A stretch of DNA of 64,000 nt, from contig JBBDNV010000088.1 of the NCBI GenBank assembly GCA_040877415.1, forward strand, positions 47,169 through 111,168. The letters run 5' to 3'. A model generated the notes under the pieces. The model had not been told where the DNA came from. It did not search any database and worked only from the letters and a program-made list of their open reading frames with translations. Within the stretch, counting starts at the first letter, position 1. The number at the start of each line of letters is the position of its first letter. A program made the position numbers and the translations under genes. Below are positions 32,682 to 40,540 of this stretch, one piece after another. The DNA is from JBBDNV01 sp040877415 (GTDB lineage Bacteria; Planctomycetota; Planctomycetia; Pirellulales; PALSA-1355).

Positions 32682-34026
32682 TTAACGGCCGGACGGCGCC
32701 GTTTTAGACGGAGTTGTAATCCGCGCGCCCGTTGAAGTGATGGCCTCAACACAGTGCGGACAAACGGGCTTCGTCGCACCAATTTCAATGACCTTTAAGT
32801 TATTCGCTTTCGCGTAATTGATAATATCCACCTCTGCGTGGCCGAGTCCAGGCACCATCGTTTCACCTGGCTGAAGTTTCACGCCAGGACGCAGGTAGCC
32901 TCCCTGTTCACTTGTTCCAATTAAGACGGAACGAGTTCCATTCGCATCCTCGACAATTGCTGCGCTCATCGTAATCCTGCCTCGTGATCCCGCCGGAAGC
33001 GCGGCGCGCAGTTGCTCAGACCGCGTGACCGTGCCCATAATACTACTTCGAGCCTTGACCGGCATCCTGGCCAGCGCCGCCTTGCCCAGTTGACGTAGGG
33101 ATGCTGCGCCCAGCGCAACATCGAACTCAATGCCCGTTGGCTTCATGCCGGTCGGCGAACCGCCCATGTGGACCGCGCGTCCGACCCGTTCGATGCCGCG
33201 CCCGCCGACTATTGTCTCGCCGGGAGTCCACGTCGCATACTCGACGTCATCATACCCTGACTTTTTGTATTCCTGTGCCAGGTCTCGTAATTGGGCCTCA
33301 AGCTGCGGCACCTGGGCTTTGGCAGTCTCCAGGTCCTGCTTGGCTTTGGCCAGATTCTGCGTGTGGATATAGGCGTATCTGCCTCCGGTGCCAAGCTGCC
33401 CCCGTTCACTTGCAATGCGAGTGGGCAGCGTCTCGATGTCACGGCGATGTTGCTCGAGCTTGTCCTTCGTCTGCCACCAGGCGCCGGCCAATTCGAGCAT
33501 CCGGGGCGGCACACCGTGCTGACCGTTCGTGTCGCGCTCGCCGTCCCGGCCTGAGCCATCGAGCTTGCCAGTCGATCCGCCTGCGCTGCCCGCGCCGCCG
33601 GTGGTCGCAAACCAGCCGGCATTCGGCGGGCCGCCGCGCCGCGGATGTTTGGAAGGATCCCATTGGGCTTCCTGCACATCCAAGCCTTCGACAAGTCGCT
33701 CGAAGCGCGCTTGCGCTTCGCTGGGTTGCGCCTCAGTTGATAACAGGCGCCGGAGCTGGCGTTCGTGCCTTGGGGAGATTTTGGCCAGCCCTTCCAACTG
33801 CTCGCGCTGGGCCCTCGCGTCGGATTGCTCTCTCAACAGGCCACGCAGTTGGCTTTCGTGCTCTGGCGAGATTTTCGCGAGCCATTCCAGGTGCTCGCGA
33901 TTCGGTCCTTTCCCTGGAAGGGCTTGGGACGGACTTGCCAAGCAAGGCCTGTGCAAACAGCCATGACTCGCCTGGTGGTGATGCGCCAGTTCCTTCAACG
34001 GCCTCTGTTCGGAAATTGCGATCCAT
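32682..34026 (-). CDS. Polymorphic toxin with C-terminal deaminase domain, one frameshift
   Basis: ATG 34026 has an excellent GGGAGG and opens MDRNFRTEAVEGTG. This frame must shift by one base, probably near CCAGGGAAAGG (about 33925-33935), into the frame that runs to 32682. The second frame alone is open from 33998. Order of parts: two helical repeats (LAKISPEHESQLRGLL, LAKISPRHERQLRRLL); the module WDPSKHPRRGGPPNAGWFAT; a coiled segment (NLAKAKQDLETAKAQVPQLE); a linker (RAVHMGGSPTGMKPTGIEFD); and a C-terminal deaminase fold with GLGHAEVDIINYA and KPVCPHCVEAI, giving the zinc-binding H-A-E and C-x-x-C pair (His387, Glu389, Cys413, Cys416 counted from 33998). It probably deaminates a base or nucleotide in a target cell. 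No signal peptide is seen. The frameshift may be real decay or a sequencing error. Confidence 0.75.
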
Positions 34027-34043
34027 GCAACCTCCCTGAAGCG

Positions 34044-34090
34044 TGCAACAAAAAAACCCGCAGGCGGAGCGCGCTTTCAAAAGCGCACAC
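34044..34090 (-). terminator. Possible terminator or attenuator before the toxin gene
   Basis: On the minus strand GCGCTTT/AAAGCGC can pair, then CCGCCTGCGG is followed by seven Ts, 20 bases before the toxin Shine-Dalgarno. The second stem has a very tight loop, so the structure is uncertain. It may block readthrough from the upstream gene. Confidence 0.35.
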
Positions 34091-34265
34091 CGGGCACGGG
34101 CTCTTTGGATACTCGTTGTCCGCGTCGAGCTCGCTCGGATATCCCGATCACGCGTGGTGACCGTCCTCAAGCGATTGCCTCGCTGAGTCAATGCGAGGCT
34201 AGCAAAAGTGGTGGCCACATTTCAAGAATGAAAACTGGCCACTTGAAAGCGCTCATTGGGTGTTC

Positions 34266-34296
34266 GAGCGGCGTCGCCTTGCAAAGCGACGCGCTC
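34266..34296 (-). terminator. Hairpin after the three-helix membrane protein gene
   Basis: GCGTCGC (34271-34277) and GCGACGC (34286-34292) pair perfectly, extended outward by GAGC/GCTC with one bulge. It begins right after the stop at 34298. There is no U-tract. Confidence 0.5.
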
Positions 34297-34297
34297 A

Positions 34298-35131
34298 TCA
34301 AAACCGGACCTTCAGAAATGGGCGAATCAAGAGAGCGGTGACCATCGAAGCGAGCAGAAATGTCAACCACCAGGGAAGATCGAGGCCGAAAACGGAAACC
34401 ACTCGCCGCGGGTGCTCGATCTGGATTCCGCACACAGGGCTTTCGGCCGGCATGGCCGGCTCCGCCGGGTGCAAGAGGCGGTCCCAGAAGCCGCGGCCGG
34501 GTCTGCGCGTGCTGACGACGGCCAACCGCTCTTGGCCGTCGTCCACATCGAGGCGTTTCTCGACCGACTCGTCGCCGATGCGCCAGACGAGCGTGGTGGC
34601 ATCGGCCGACTTCGGGCTTACCCGCCAGTAGATCGCGTGTTCCTCGGGATCGTGCAAGGGAGGCGATTCGACGACGAACTTCGACGAGGGCTCGAGCGAC
34701 GTGCTTCGAAATTGTGGCCAATCTTTCTCGGCGAGCTCGAGCTTCACAATCGTGGATTGGCCGCACGCGAGCGGCCGATATTCATACCGCAGGGCCAACT
34801 GCGACAACAACAGCACGAACGGGACGAGCATGACCAGCATCGGCGGCAACGAGTACCACAGCCGCAGACCGGTGTGCCTGAACAACTGCCCCAAACTGGC
34901 AAAGATGGCGTGCAGCTCGTGACCGAACAGATTGATTGCCAAAACCTGGGCTCGGCTGCGATCGGCGGCCGTTTTGAGCCCCTGCTGGTTCGAGGTATAC
35001 CGGAAAACAACGGTCATTAACACGCCGGCCACGGCGGACCACACGAGCAACGTCGCCAGAGGAGACCACTGGGCAGACCAACTCAAAAGCCAGTCCATCG
35101 CCCGGGTCGATGTCAGATTTGTGGCGTCCAT
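34298..35131 (-). CDS. Three-helix membrane protein, possibly DUF106/EMC3-like
   Basis: 277 residues. Hydrophobic helices near 28-45 (ATLLVWSAVAGVLMTVVF), 95-113 (LPPMLVMLVPFVLLLSQLAL) and 254-270 (WLTFLLASMVTALLIRPF). Between the first two lies a charged helical stretch starting RYTSNQQGLKTAADRSRAQV. This layout resembles the DUF106/EMC3-TMCO1 branch of Oxa1-like insertases; an extracytoplasmic domain of about 130 residues is inserted before the last helix. The relationship is a suggestion from pattern, not a search. No operon partner is certain; the next upstream gene is 78 bases away. Confidence 0.65.
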   Translation of the reverse strand: MDATNLTSTRAMDWLLSWSAQWSPLATLLVWSAVAGVLMTVVFRYTSNQQGLKTAADRSRAQVLAINLFGHELHAIFASLGQLFRHTGLRLWYSLPPMLVMLVPFVLLLSQLALRYEYRPLACGQSTIVKLELAEKDWPQFRSTSLEPSSKFVVESPPLHDPEEHAIYWRVSPKSADATTLVWRIGDESVEKRLDVDDGQERLAVVSTRRPGRGFWDRLLHPAEPAMPAESPVCGIQIEHPRRVVSVFGLDLPWWLTFLLASMVTALLIRPFLKVRF

Positions 35132-35209
35132 GACGGGGCGGCTACGAAACGTGTGTGTTGGTTTTAGCTAAGAGTCAAGAGCCGCGCCGCATGTTGCCGG
35201 ATGCGCGGC

Positions 35210-35410
35210 TCATTCGATGTAGCCGAGGCCCCGCAACTGCTGTTCGACCTGGCTTTGGTCGAGTTTTTCCTGCAGCGTGGCGGCAATCTCGCGCTCGCAG
35301 AGGTGAATGATCAGTTCCTGGGTCGACGAGTAACCCTGCTTAGAGGCAACTTCGGTCAACCGAACGTAGAGATCCTTGTCAATTTTCACCGTCTTTTTGG
35401 AACCAAACAT
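35210..35410 (-). CDS. Small ribbon-helix-helix-like protein
   Basis: 66 residues from ATG 35410, with GGAG 8 bases upstream. It begins MFGSKKTVKIDKDLYVRLTE, a beta strand followed by two helices (VASKQGYSSTQELIIHLCER), the pattern of ribbon-helix-helix DNA-binding proteins. The C-terminal helix ends QQLRGLGYIE. It could be a transcription regulator, possibly of the alkaline-phosphatase operon just upstream, whose last stop lies 52 bases before its start codon. Confidence 0.75.
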   Translation of the reverse strand: MFGSKKTVKIDKDLYVRLTEVASKQGYSSTQELIIHLCEREIAATLQEKLDQSQVEQQLRGLGYIE

Positions 35411-35462
35411 TTCTGTGCTCCGCAACCTTCGCAAAAACGTGTAACGGCAGTTTCTTGAGACG

Positions 35463-37535
35463 CTAGCCCGCGCTCTTCTCGGACGGGGTCTCGAACAGCG
35501 GCCGACCGGTCATCTGCGGCGGGGTGGCAATCTGATAAGCGGCCAGAACCGTCGGCGCGATGTCCGAGACGGTCGGATCTTCGATCGCCACGCGGCGATT
35601 GGAGAACAGCACGCCGGGCACCAGCCTGGCCGACAAGCTATGGTCGCCGCTCCACCGATCCAGATTGTTTTCGACGTGGTCGTGGGGTCTTGCCCCCAGC
35701 ACCGTGCCCCAACTCGCTCGATAACCGTCGCTGTAGCCGATCAACACATCCGGCGCGATCAGCGGGTCGGCGCCAGGATAGATGTCCTCGACAAAGTCCA
35801 CGCGCTCGACGATGCGGCTGCCGTCATCGTCACGCACCTCCAGCAGCTTGTCGCGCAGCTCGGCAAGCACGCTACCGCGGGCGGCGGATTTGACCGTGCC
35901 GTGGCGTTCGCGTCCGGCAAGATTCAAGTACAGCCCATTGAGCCCCAGGCCATAAGCCCTCGTGCGGGCCCAATCAACATCGACGAACATTTCCGAATCC
36001 GCGTGCAGGCTTCCCGGGCGGTCAGCAAGGAATCCGTTGTCGGCCAGCCAGGAGTTCAGATTAAAGCCACGGCGAAAGGTCGTGAAACCATGATCGGAGA
36101 ACACCAGGATGGTGTCGTCGTCTGTGGCGTGCTTGAGCAGATCGCCGACCAGACCGTCGGCCTTGACGTAGAGCTCCTCGACGACCTGGGCAAACTGATC
36201 TCCCTGCCGCGGGTCGCGGCCGGGGTGGTCGGGGTCGCAGTCCCGCCAGAACATATGTTGCACCAGGTCCGTGTCGCCAAAGTAAAAGAACAAGCACCCA
36301 CCGTCGAGCTCGGCCAGCGCCTGGCGGTAATGGTCGATGCGCTCGTTTAATGCCAAGCGCGTCTGCTCGAGAAACTGTTCTTCGGCCAGGGCGCCGTGGC
36401 TGAGCGCCTTGGTGTCCTCGGGGATGCCGGCCGTGTAGAAACGGCCGTGGCGCCGAGCCAGGTCACGGGCGAAGTCTTGCGGCACGCTGATCTGGTTGGC
36501 CGGCTCGAGGGGGTCCATATTGACCGGGCTGACATAAAGCTCAAATTTCGGGTGCACCTGCTTGAGGAACAGGCGCACCATCCCCGGCATCGCGGTCGGA
36601 GCGCCGAGCGCCCCGACAACGGAAGATCCCGGCAGCGCGGTTTGAAACAAGACCCCGATCCAGTCGCTCCACTCGCCTTCGTTCAACAGCAGCGTCGTGC
36701 CGCCGATGACGATCTTGGCCACCGGCGCCGCCGGATCGCGGACGATGTCGATGGGCACGGTCATCCGCGGGACGCGGCCGGCTGCATCAGGCTGCCGCAG
36801 GTAGTTTTCGGGGCCCAGCAGCTCGGCGCGTCCACGATTGCCGAGCATCGACAAGAACGCGAAACGACCGCCGCCCACCTGGCGACCTTGACGCCCGACG
36901 CCGGGCGTAAACAGCGTAAACTCACCGTAGCCCCCCAGCAGGTCGGGCGTGCCCATGCCGCTGATCGCGCGAAACCGGCCAGGCCCACTCGGCATTTCGG
37001 GCGGATAGTTCGCGGGCACGTAGTAGACGGAGGTATCGATGCCGTGCTCGATGAGGTAGTCCCAAAACGCGGGGCCGCGGCGGAGCTGCGCCGTTTGTCC
37101 GCCGGTTAAGAGGAAACGCCAGGAACCAAGCGGGACCGCCCAGTTGTTTTCCGGAGTCTCGACCTTGGCCGTGGAAAAGTAGGGCCGCATGATGAGCGCT
37201 GAATCACGCGGGGCAACTTCGCGGTGAATGAAGTCAAACACCTGGTGCAGCCCCGGATCGGCGCCACTGATGATGCTCGAGAACGCGACGGGTGTCTGCG
37301 GCGGCGTGCTGGTGCCGAGCGGCAAGAACGAGCCGCCCTCGGCCAGACGGGCAAGGTTCGGCAGCCGGCCGGCGTCGAGCAGGCGGCGCGCGATCCGATA
37401 GTCGAGCCCGTCAAAGGCAACCAGGTAAACCCGACGCGACGTGGCAGCCCGGCCCGGCGCAACGCGGCCGCAGCCGGGAGCGAGCGTCGCTCCACCGGCG
37501 GAAACCATCAGTTTGACGAAGTCGCGCCGTCGCAT
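35463..37535 (-). CDS. Alkaline phosphatase superfamily phosphodiesterase, Tat/lipoprotein-like export signal
   Basis: 690 residues from ATG 37535, which lies inside the previous gene and overlaps it by 28 bases, so translation is probably coupled. It begins MRRRDFVKLMVSAGGATLAP followed by GCG, a twin-arginine signal that may also act as a lipobox. Type I phosphodiesterase motifs: VYLVAFDGLDYRIARRLL (first metal site), TPPQTPVAFSSIISG (nucleophile Thr/Ser region), FYFGDTDLVQHMFWR and ILVFSDHGFTTF (second metal ligands). It probably hydrolyses phosphodiesters or transfers phospho-groups outside the cytoplasm. It is a paralogue of the next gene upstream. Confidence 0.85.
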   Translation of the reverse strand: MRRRDFVKLMVSAGGATLAPGCGRVAPGRAATSRRVYLVAFDGLDYRIARRLLDAGRLPNLARLAEGGSFLPLGTSTPPQTPVAFSSIISGADPGLHQVFDFIHREVAPRDSALIMRPYFSTAKVETPENNWAVPLGSWRFLLTGGQTAQLRRGPAFWDYLIEHGIDTSVYYVPANYPPEMPSGPGRFRAISGMGTPDLLGGYGEFTLFTPGVGRQGRQVGGGRFAFLSMLGNRGRAELLGPENYLRQPDAAGRVPRMTVPIDIVRDPAAPVAKIVIGGTTLLLNEGEWSDWIGVLFQTALPGSSVVGALGAPTAMPGMVRLFLKQVHPKFELYVSPVNMDPLEPANQISVPQDFARDLARRHGRFYTAGIPEDTKALSHGALAEEQFLEQTRLALNERIDHYRQALAELDGGCLFFYFGDTDLVQHMFWRDCDPDHPGRDPRQGDQFAQVVEELYVKADGLVGDLLKHATDDDTILVFSDHGFTTFRRGFNLNSWLADNGFLADRPGSLHADSEMFVDVDWARTRAYGLGLNGLYLNLAGRERHGTVKSAARGSVLAELRDKLLEVRDDDGSRIVERVDFVEDIYPGADPLIAPDVLIGYSDGYRASWGTVLGARPHDHVENNLDRWSGDHSLSARLVPGVLFSNRRVAIEDPTVSDIAPTVLAAYQIATPPQMTGRPLFETPSEKSAG

Positions 37536-39811
37536 AGCAGGGAATTTCCATCCATATAGGCGGGCTTGGCTACGCCCAACAACTCCAGCGCGGTCGGCGC
37601 AATGTCGACGATATTGGCCCCTTGCGCCGCGAACTTCCAATTGCTGAATAGCACGCCCGGAACCAGGTGCGGATGAATGCAGTGGTCGCCGCTCCAAGCT
37701 TTCAGGTTATCGGAAAACACATCGGCTCGGCACTTTCCGACGGCAGATTCCCAGCTCACTCGATAGGGGACGTTGTAGCCTACGATCACGTCGGGAGCGG
37801 CGTCGACATAGGGACCATGATACACCGTCGAGCGGGTCACGGCCTGATGGATGGCCACTTCATCCCGCTCGTGGTCGCGCAAACCTGTCAGGCGCTCGGC
37901 CAATTCCTGAGCCAGTTGGCCGGCTTGTCCGGCTGGCACGATACCTTCGGCCTCGCGGCCTTGCCGATTGACATAGATGCCGGCCAGCCCAATGGCGTAC
38001 GCGCGCGTGCGACTCCAATCGACGTCGGCCAGGTAAGAACGATCGCTCGACGATGCATTCGCCTTCAAAGCGAGATAACCGTTGGCCCGCAACCAGGCGT
38101 TCAAGTCGACGCAGCGGCGAAACGATTTGAAGCCGTGATCGGACATCACAATCAGCGCGGTCCGCTCGTCGAGCGCCTCGAGGGTCCGGCCGACAAGCTG
38201 GTCCATGCGGACGTACAAGTCGTCCAGGACATGGCGGTGTGCTTGAAGACGGGCGGGGTCGGCAGGGCGGGCCGGATGTTCGTCGTCGCGGAATCGCCAG
38301 AACATGTGCTGGATGCGATCGGGGCCATCGAACACGCAGGTCACCAGGCCCCGCCGCACGCGGGTCAACGTGTCAAAGAACATCCGCTGCCGTTCTTCAT
38401 GGATGTTGTACGCTTGCTCTAGAAACGCCTCCTCGTCCAGCACGCCTTCCGACAAGGACCAGGTGTCTTCGGCCAATCCCAGCGTGGCGAAAGGACCCAA
38501 CTGTCGGGAGAGATAGGTGGAGAAGACGGCCGGATGCGAGATGGGCATCACGGGCTTGCTAGGGTCGATGTGCGGCGCCGTCGAGTACATCTCGAAAGGG
38601 GGCTCGAATCGTTTGAGATAAAACCTGCAAATGCCGCGGATCTTGACGGCGGGCGCCAGTTTAAAGGTTATGGGCACCCAATCCGTGTAGCGGTTCAGAG
38701 CAAGCGGCACGCGCTGGCCGCTCACGTGCAACACGGCGCCGCCGTTCTTGCCGCCGACGATCTTCAACGGCGCGCGCGTGGCCGCACTTTCGCCGCGCAG
38801 AGGGTTGGACGGGCCGGGCAAGTAAGTGTTAATGGTCTTGCCCTGCCGAGCCACGACGATGCGTTCTCCGCCCACATCGGGGTCCGCAGAAGCCGCCTGG
38901 CCGCCTTCGGAGAAGTAGCAGAACGTGCCCTGGGTTCCACGCAAATCGGGCACGCACATGGCCGACAGTTGCACGCCGCGGAAGCGGTCCGGCGGAAACG
39001 TAATCGGCACGCGCAGCACGGCGCTGAAGACGCCGGCGTCGGCGAGAACGCACCAAAAGGGTTTGCTCCTGCGGAGGCCGCTAATCTGGGGCCGCGAAAG
39101 CGGAATCCGGTAGCGGCCCAGCCGCAACTGTAACCTCGCCGGCCGGATTCGCACCGACGAAATCGTGGGACGATAGTCGGCCGGATTGCGGGCAATGAAA
39201 TCAAAGATATTGTGCTTGCCCGGATTCGATCCCGTGCTGAACGACGACCAGGCGACCGGCGACAGCGGCGGCCAGGTCGTGCCCAAGCGCAGATAGGTGC
39301 CCTTTTGCCGCAGGCGGTCGAGGTTTGGCAGGCGGCCCTCGGCCAGGAACTGGTCGACCAACACCGGGTCGAGGCCGTCGAGGCCCAGAATCACGACGCG
39401 GCGAACCTTGGCCCGCTTGCGCGCACGTTGTCCGCGGACCGAGCGCCACAGCCATCGGAGTGGCCAGATCAACACGCCCAAGAGCGCTGAGATCATCGCC
39501 ACGAGCACCGCTACAAACGAACCCGCCAGCGCGATCCCCGCGCCGGGACCGATATACGCAAAATGCACGCCATCGGGCTGCGCGGCGTCGTTTCCCTGCG
39601 GCAGCCAGGCAGTCGCGGCAGCCATTGCGAAACAAGCGAGCGCAGCCTGCCAAACGGCACGGCGCGGCCGCGCCGCGTCAAAGGGCCCGATGCGCGCTCT
39701 CGGGCAGAGAAGCGCGAGACAGCCGCTGGCAAGTCGCCGCAGAGGGTGGCAACGGCAAGACATCGCTCTGGAAATCGAGCGGAGGGCCGGGAAGTCGGAT
39801 ACGCGTGCCAT
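37508..39811 (-). CDS. Membrane-anchored alkaline phosphatase superfamily protein
   Basis: 767 residues from ATG 39811; frame open to 39871. Two N-terminal hydrophobic segments (AVWQAALACFAMAAATAWL and GIALAGSFVAVLVAMISALL) place the enzyme outside the inner membrane. Catalytic motifs parallel the downstream paralogue: VVILGLDGLDPVLVDQFL, WPPLSPVAWSSFSTGSNPGK, CVFDGPDRIQHMFWRFRDD and LIVMSDHGFKSFRR. The nucleophile is presumably the Ser/Thr in LSPVAWSS. Such proteins accompany sulfotransferases and TPR proteins in several phyla; the substrate is not known. The sulfotransferase stop lies 71 bases upstream of its start codon. Confidence 0.85.
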   Translation of the reverse strand: MARVSDFPALRSISRAMSCRCHPLRRLASGCLALLCPRARIGPFDAARPRRAVWQAALACFAMAAATAWLPQGNDAAQPDGVHFAYIGPGAGIALAGSFVAVLVAMISALLGVLIWPLRWLWRSVRGQRARKRAKVRRVVILGLDGLDPVLVDQFLAEGRLPNLDRLRQKGTYLRLGTTWPPLSPVAWSSFSTGSNPGKHNIFDFIARNPADYRPTISSVRIRPARLQLRLGRYRIPLSRPQISGLRRSKPFWCVLADAGVFSAVLRVPITFPPDRFRGVQLSAMCVPDLRGTQGTFCYFSEGGQAASADPDVGGERIVVARQGKTINTYLPGPSNPLRGESAATRAPLKIVGGKNGGAVLHVSGQRVPLALNRYTDWVPITFKLAPAVKIRGICRFYLKRFEPPFEMYSTAPHIDPSKPVMPISHPAVFSTYLSRQLGPFATLGLAEDTWSLSEGVLDEEAFLEQAYNIHEERQRMFFDTLTRVRRGLVTCVFDGPDRIQHMFWRFRDDEHPARPADPARLQAHRHVLDDLYVRMDQLVGRTLEALDERTALIVMSDHGFKSFRRCVDLNAWLRANGYLALKANASSSDRSYLADVDWSRTRAYAIGLAGIYVNRQGREAEGIVPAGQAGQLAQELAERLTGLRDHERDEVAIHQAVTRSTVYHGPYVDAAPDVIVGYNVPYRVSWESAVGKCRADVFSDNLKAWSGDHCIHPHLVPGVLFSNWKFAAQGANIVDIAPTALELLGVAKPAYMDGNSLLCDGATSSN

Positions 39812-39882
39812 TTTCGCTCGCCGGATTCGCCTATTGGAATCGAAGTCTTGCCCGCGGCCACTGCGCCGCACAGGCCCCTGCG

Positions 39883-40467
39883 TCAGGCTTTCTGTCGCCG
39901 CAGAGCGGGCTCGACCGCTCGGGTCATGGCTAAGCGATCGAGGTTCCCGCCCAAAAAGTCGTTGATCCGTGTGGACTGGCGTGCCGCATCGGACAGGACC
40001 AGATCGTAGTCAACCTTCAACGTTTGAAAGTTTGGCCGTTCGGCCAGCCACTGTTCGATTTTTCGCCCCTCTCGAAGGAACAAGTCGGCCAATTGGTCGC
40101 TCGCGAGGGTCGCCCCTGGTTGGCCGCGCCGATTCAGCATGGCGTGTTGCGATGCCAACACCAGGGCGATCGGCCGCTGCATCAAGACAACGCGATACTG
40201 ATAGTCAAGGGGCAGATCATAGAGTAGCAGGTAGACCATCTTGACGGCCTTGCCCGCCGCCTCGCAAAGCCAGGACGGGTCAAGGCGCGTTCGTTTGACC
40301 GGTTCAAACTCGAAGTAGCCTCGCTGGTTGTCTTCGTCGGCCGATCGTACGAGATCGACGAGGACGCTCATGCCCCCGGCCGCCAACATCTGCATCATCA
40401 TCGAGGTGCCTGACCGGGGCAGCCCCGAGACAATCGTGACCCAAGGCGACTGGTTTACGCAGTTCAT
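39883..40467 (-). CDS. Sulfotransferase family protein
   Basis: 194 residues from ATG 40467; a TTG at 40488 is possible. It has a PAPS-binding P-loop near the N-terminus, VTIVSGLPRSGTSMMMQML, the 5'-phosphosulfate-binding form. YRVVLMQRPIALVLASQHAM supplies the 3'-phosphate-binding Arg/Ser region. It would transfer sulfate from PAPS to a hydroxyl, perhaps on a glycan or lipid handled by the neighbouring phosphodiesterases. It is short for a sulfotransferase but complete at both motifs. Part of the minus-strand operon. Confidence 0.82.
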   Translation of the reverse strand: MNCVNQSPWVTIVSGLPRSGTSMMMQMLAAGGMSVLVDLVRSADEDNQRGYFEFEPVKRTRLDPSWLCEAAGKAVKMVYLLLYDLPLDYQYRVVLMQRPIALVLASQHAMLNRRGQPGATLASDQLADLFLREGRKIEQWLAERPNFQTLKVDYDLVLSDAARQSTRINDFLGGNLDRLAMTRAVEPALRRQKA

Positions 40468-40540
40468 CTTCGCGTTGTGGTTTGCCAAGGCGCCTTAGCC
40501 AGCCGGTGTGCGCGCGAAGAAAAGATCGCACGCGAACGCT

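Noticed and set aside
33920..33940. Programmed -1 frameshift at GGGAAAG in the toxin
   Set aside because: The heptamer is not in the required phase, and the needed shift is +1. Simple insertion or sequencing error is more likely.
34044..34210. Second tRNA or att site at the far side of the toxin island
   Set aside because: Stems are present but no T-loop consensus and no copy of the tRNA-Lys 3' end was found.
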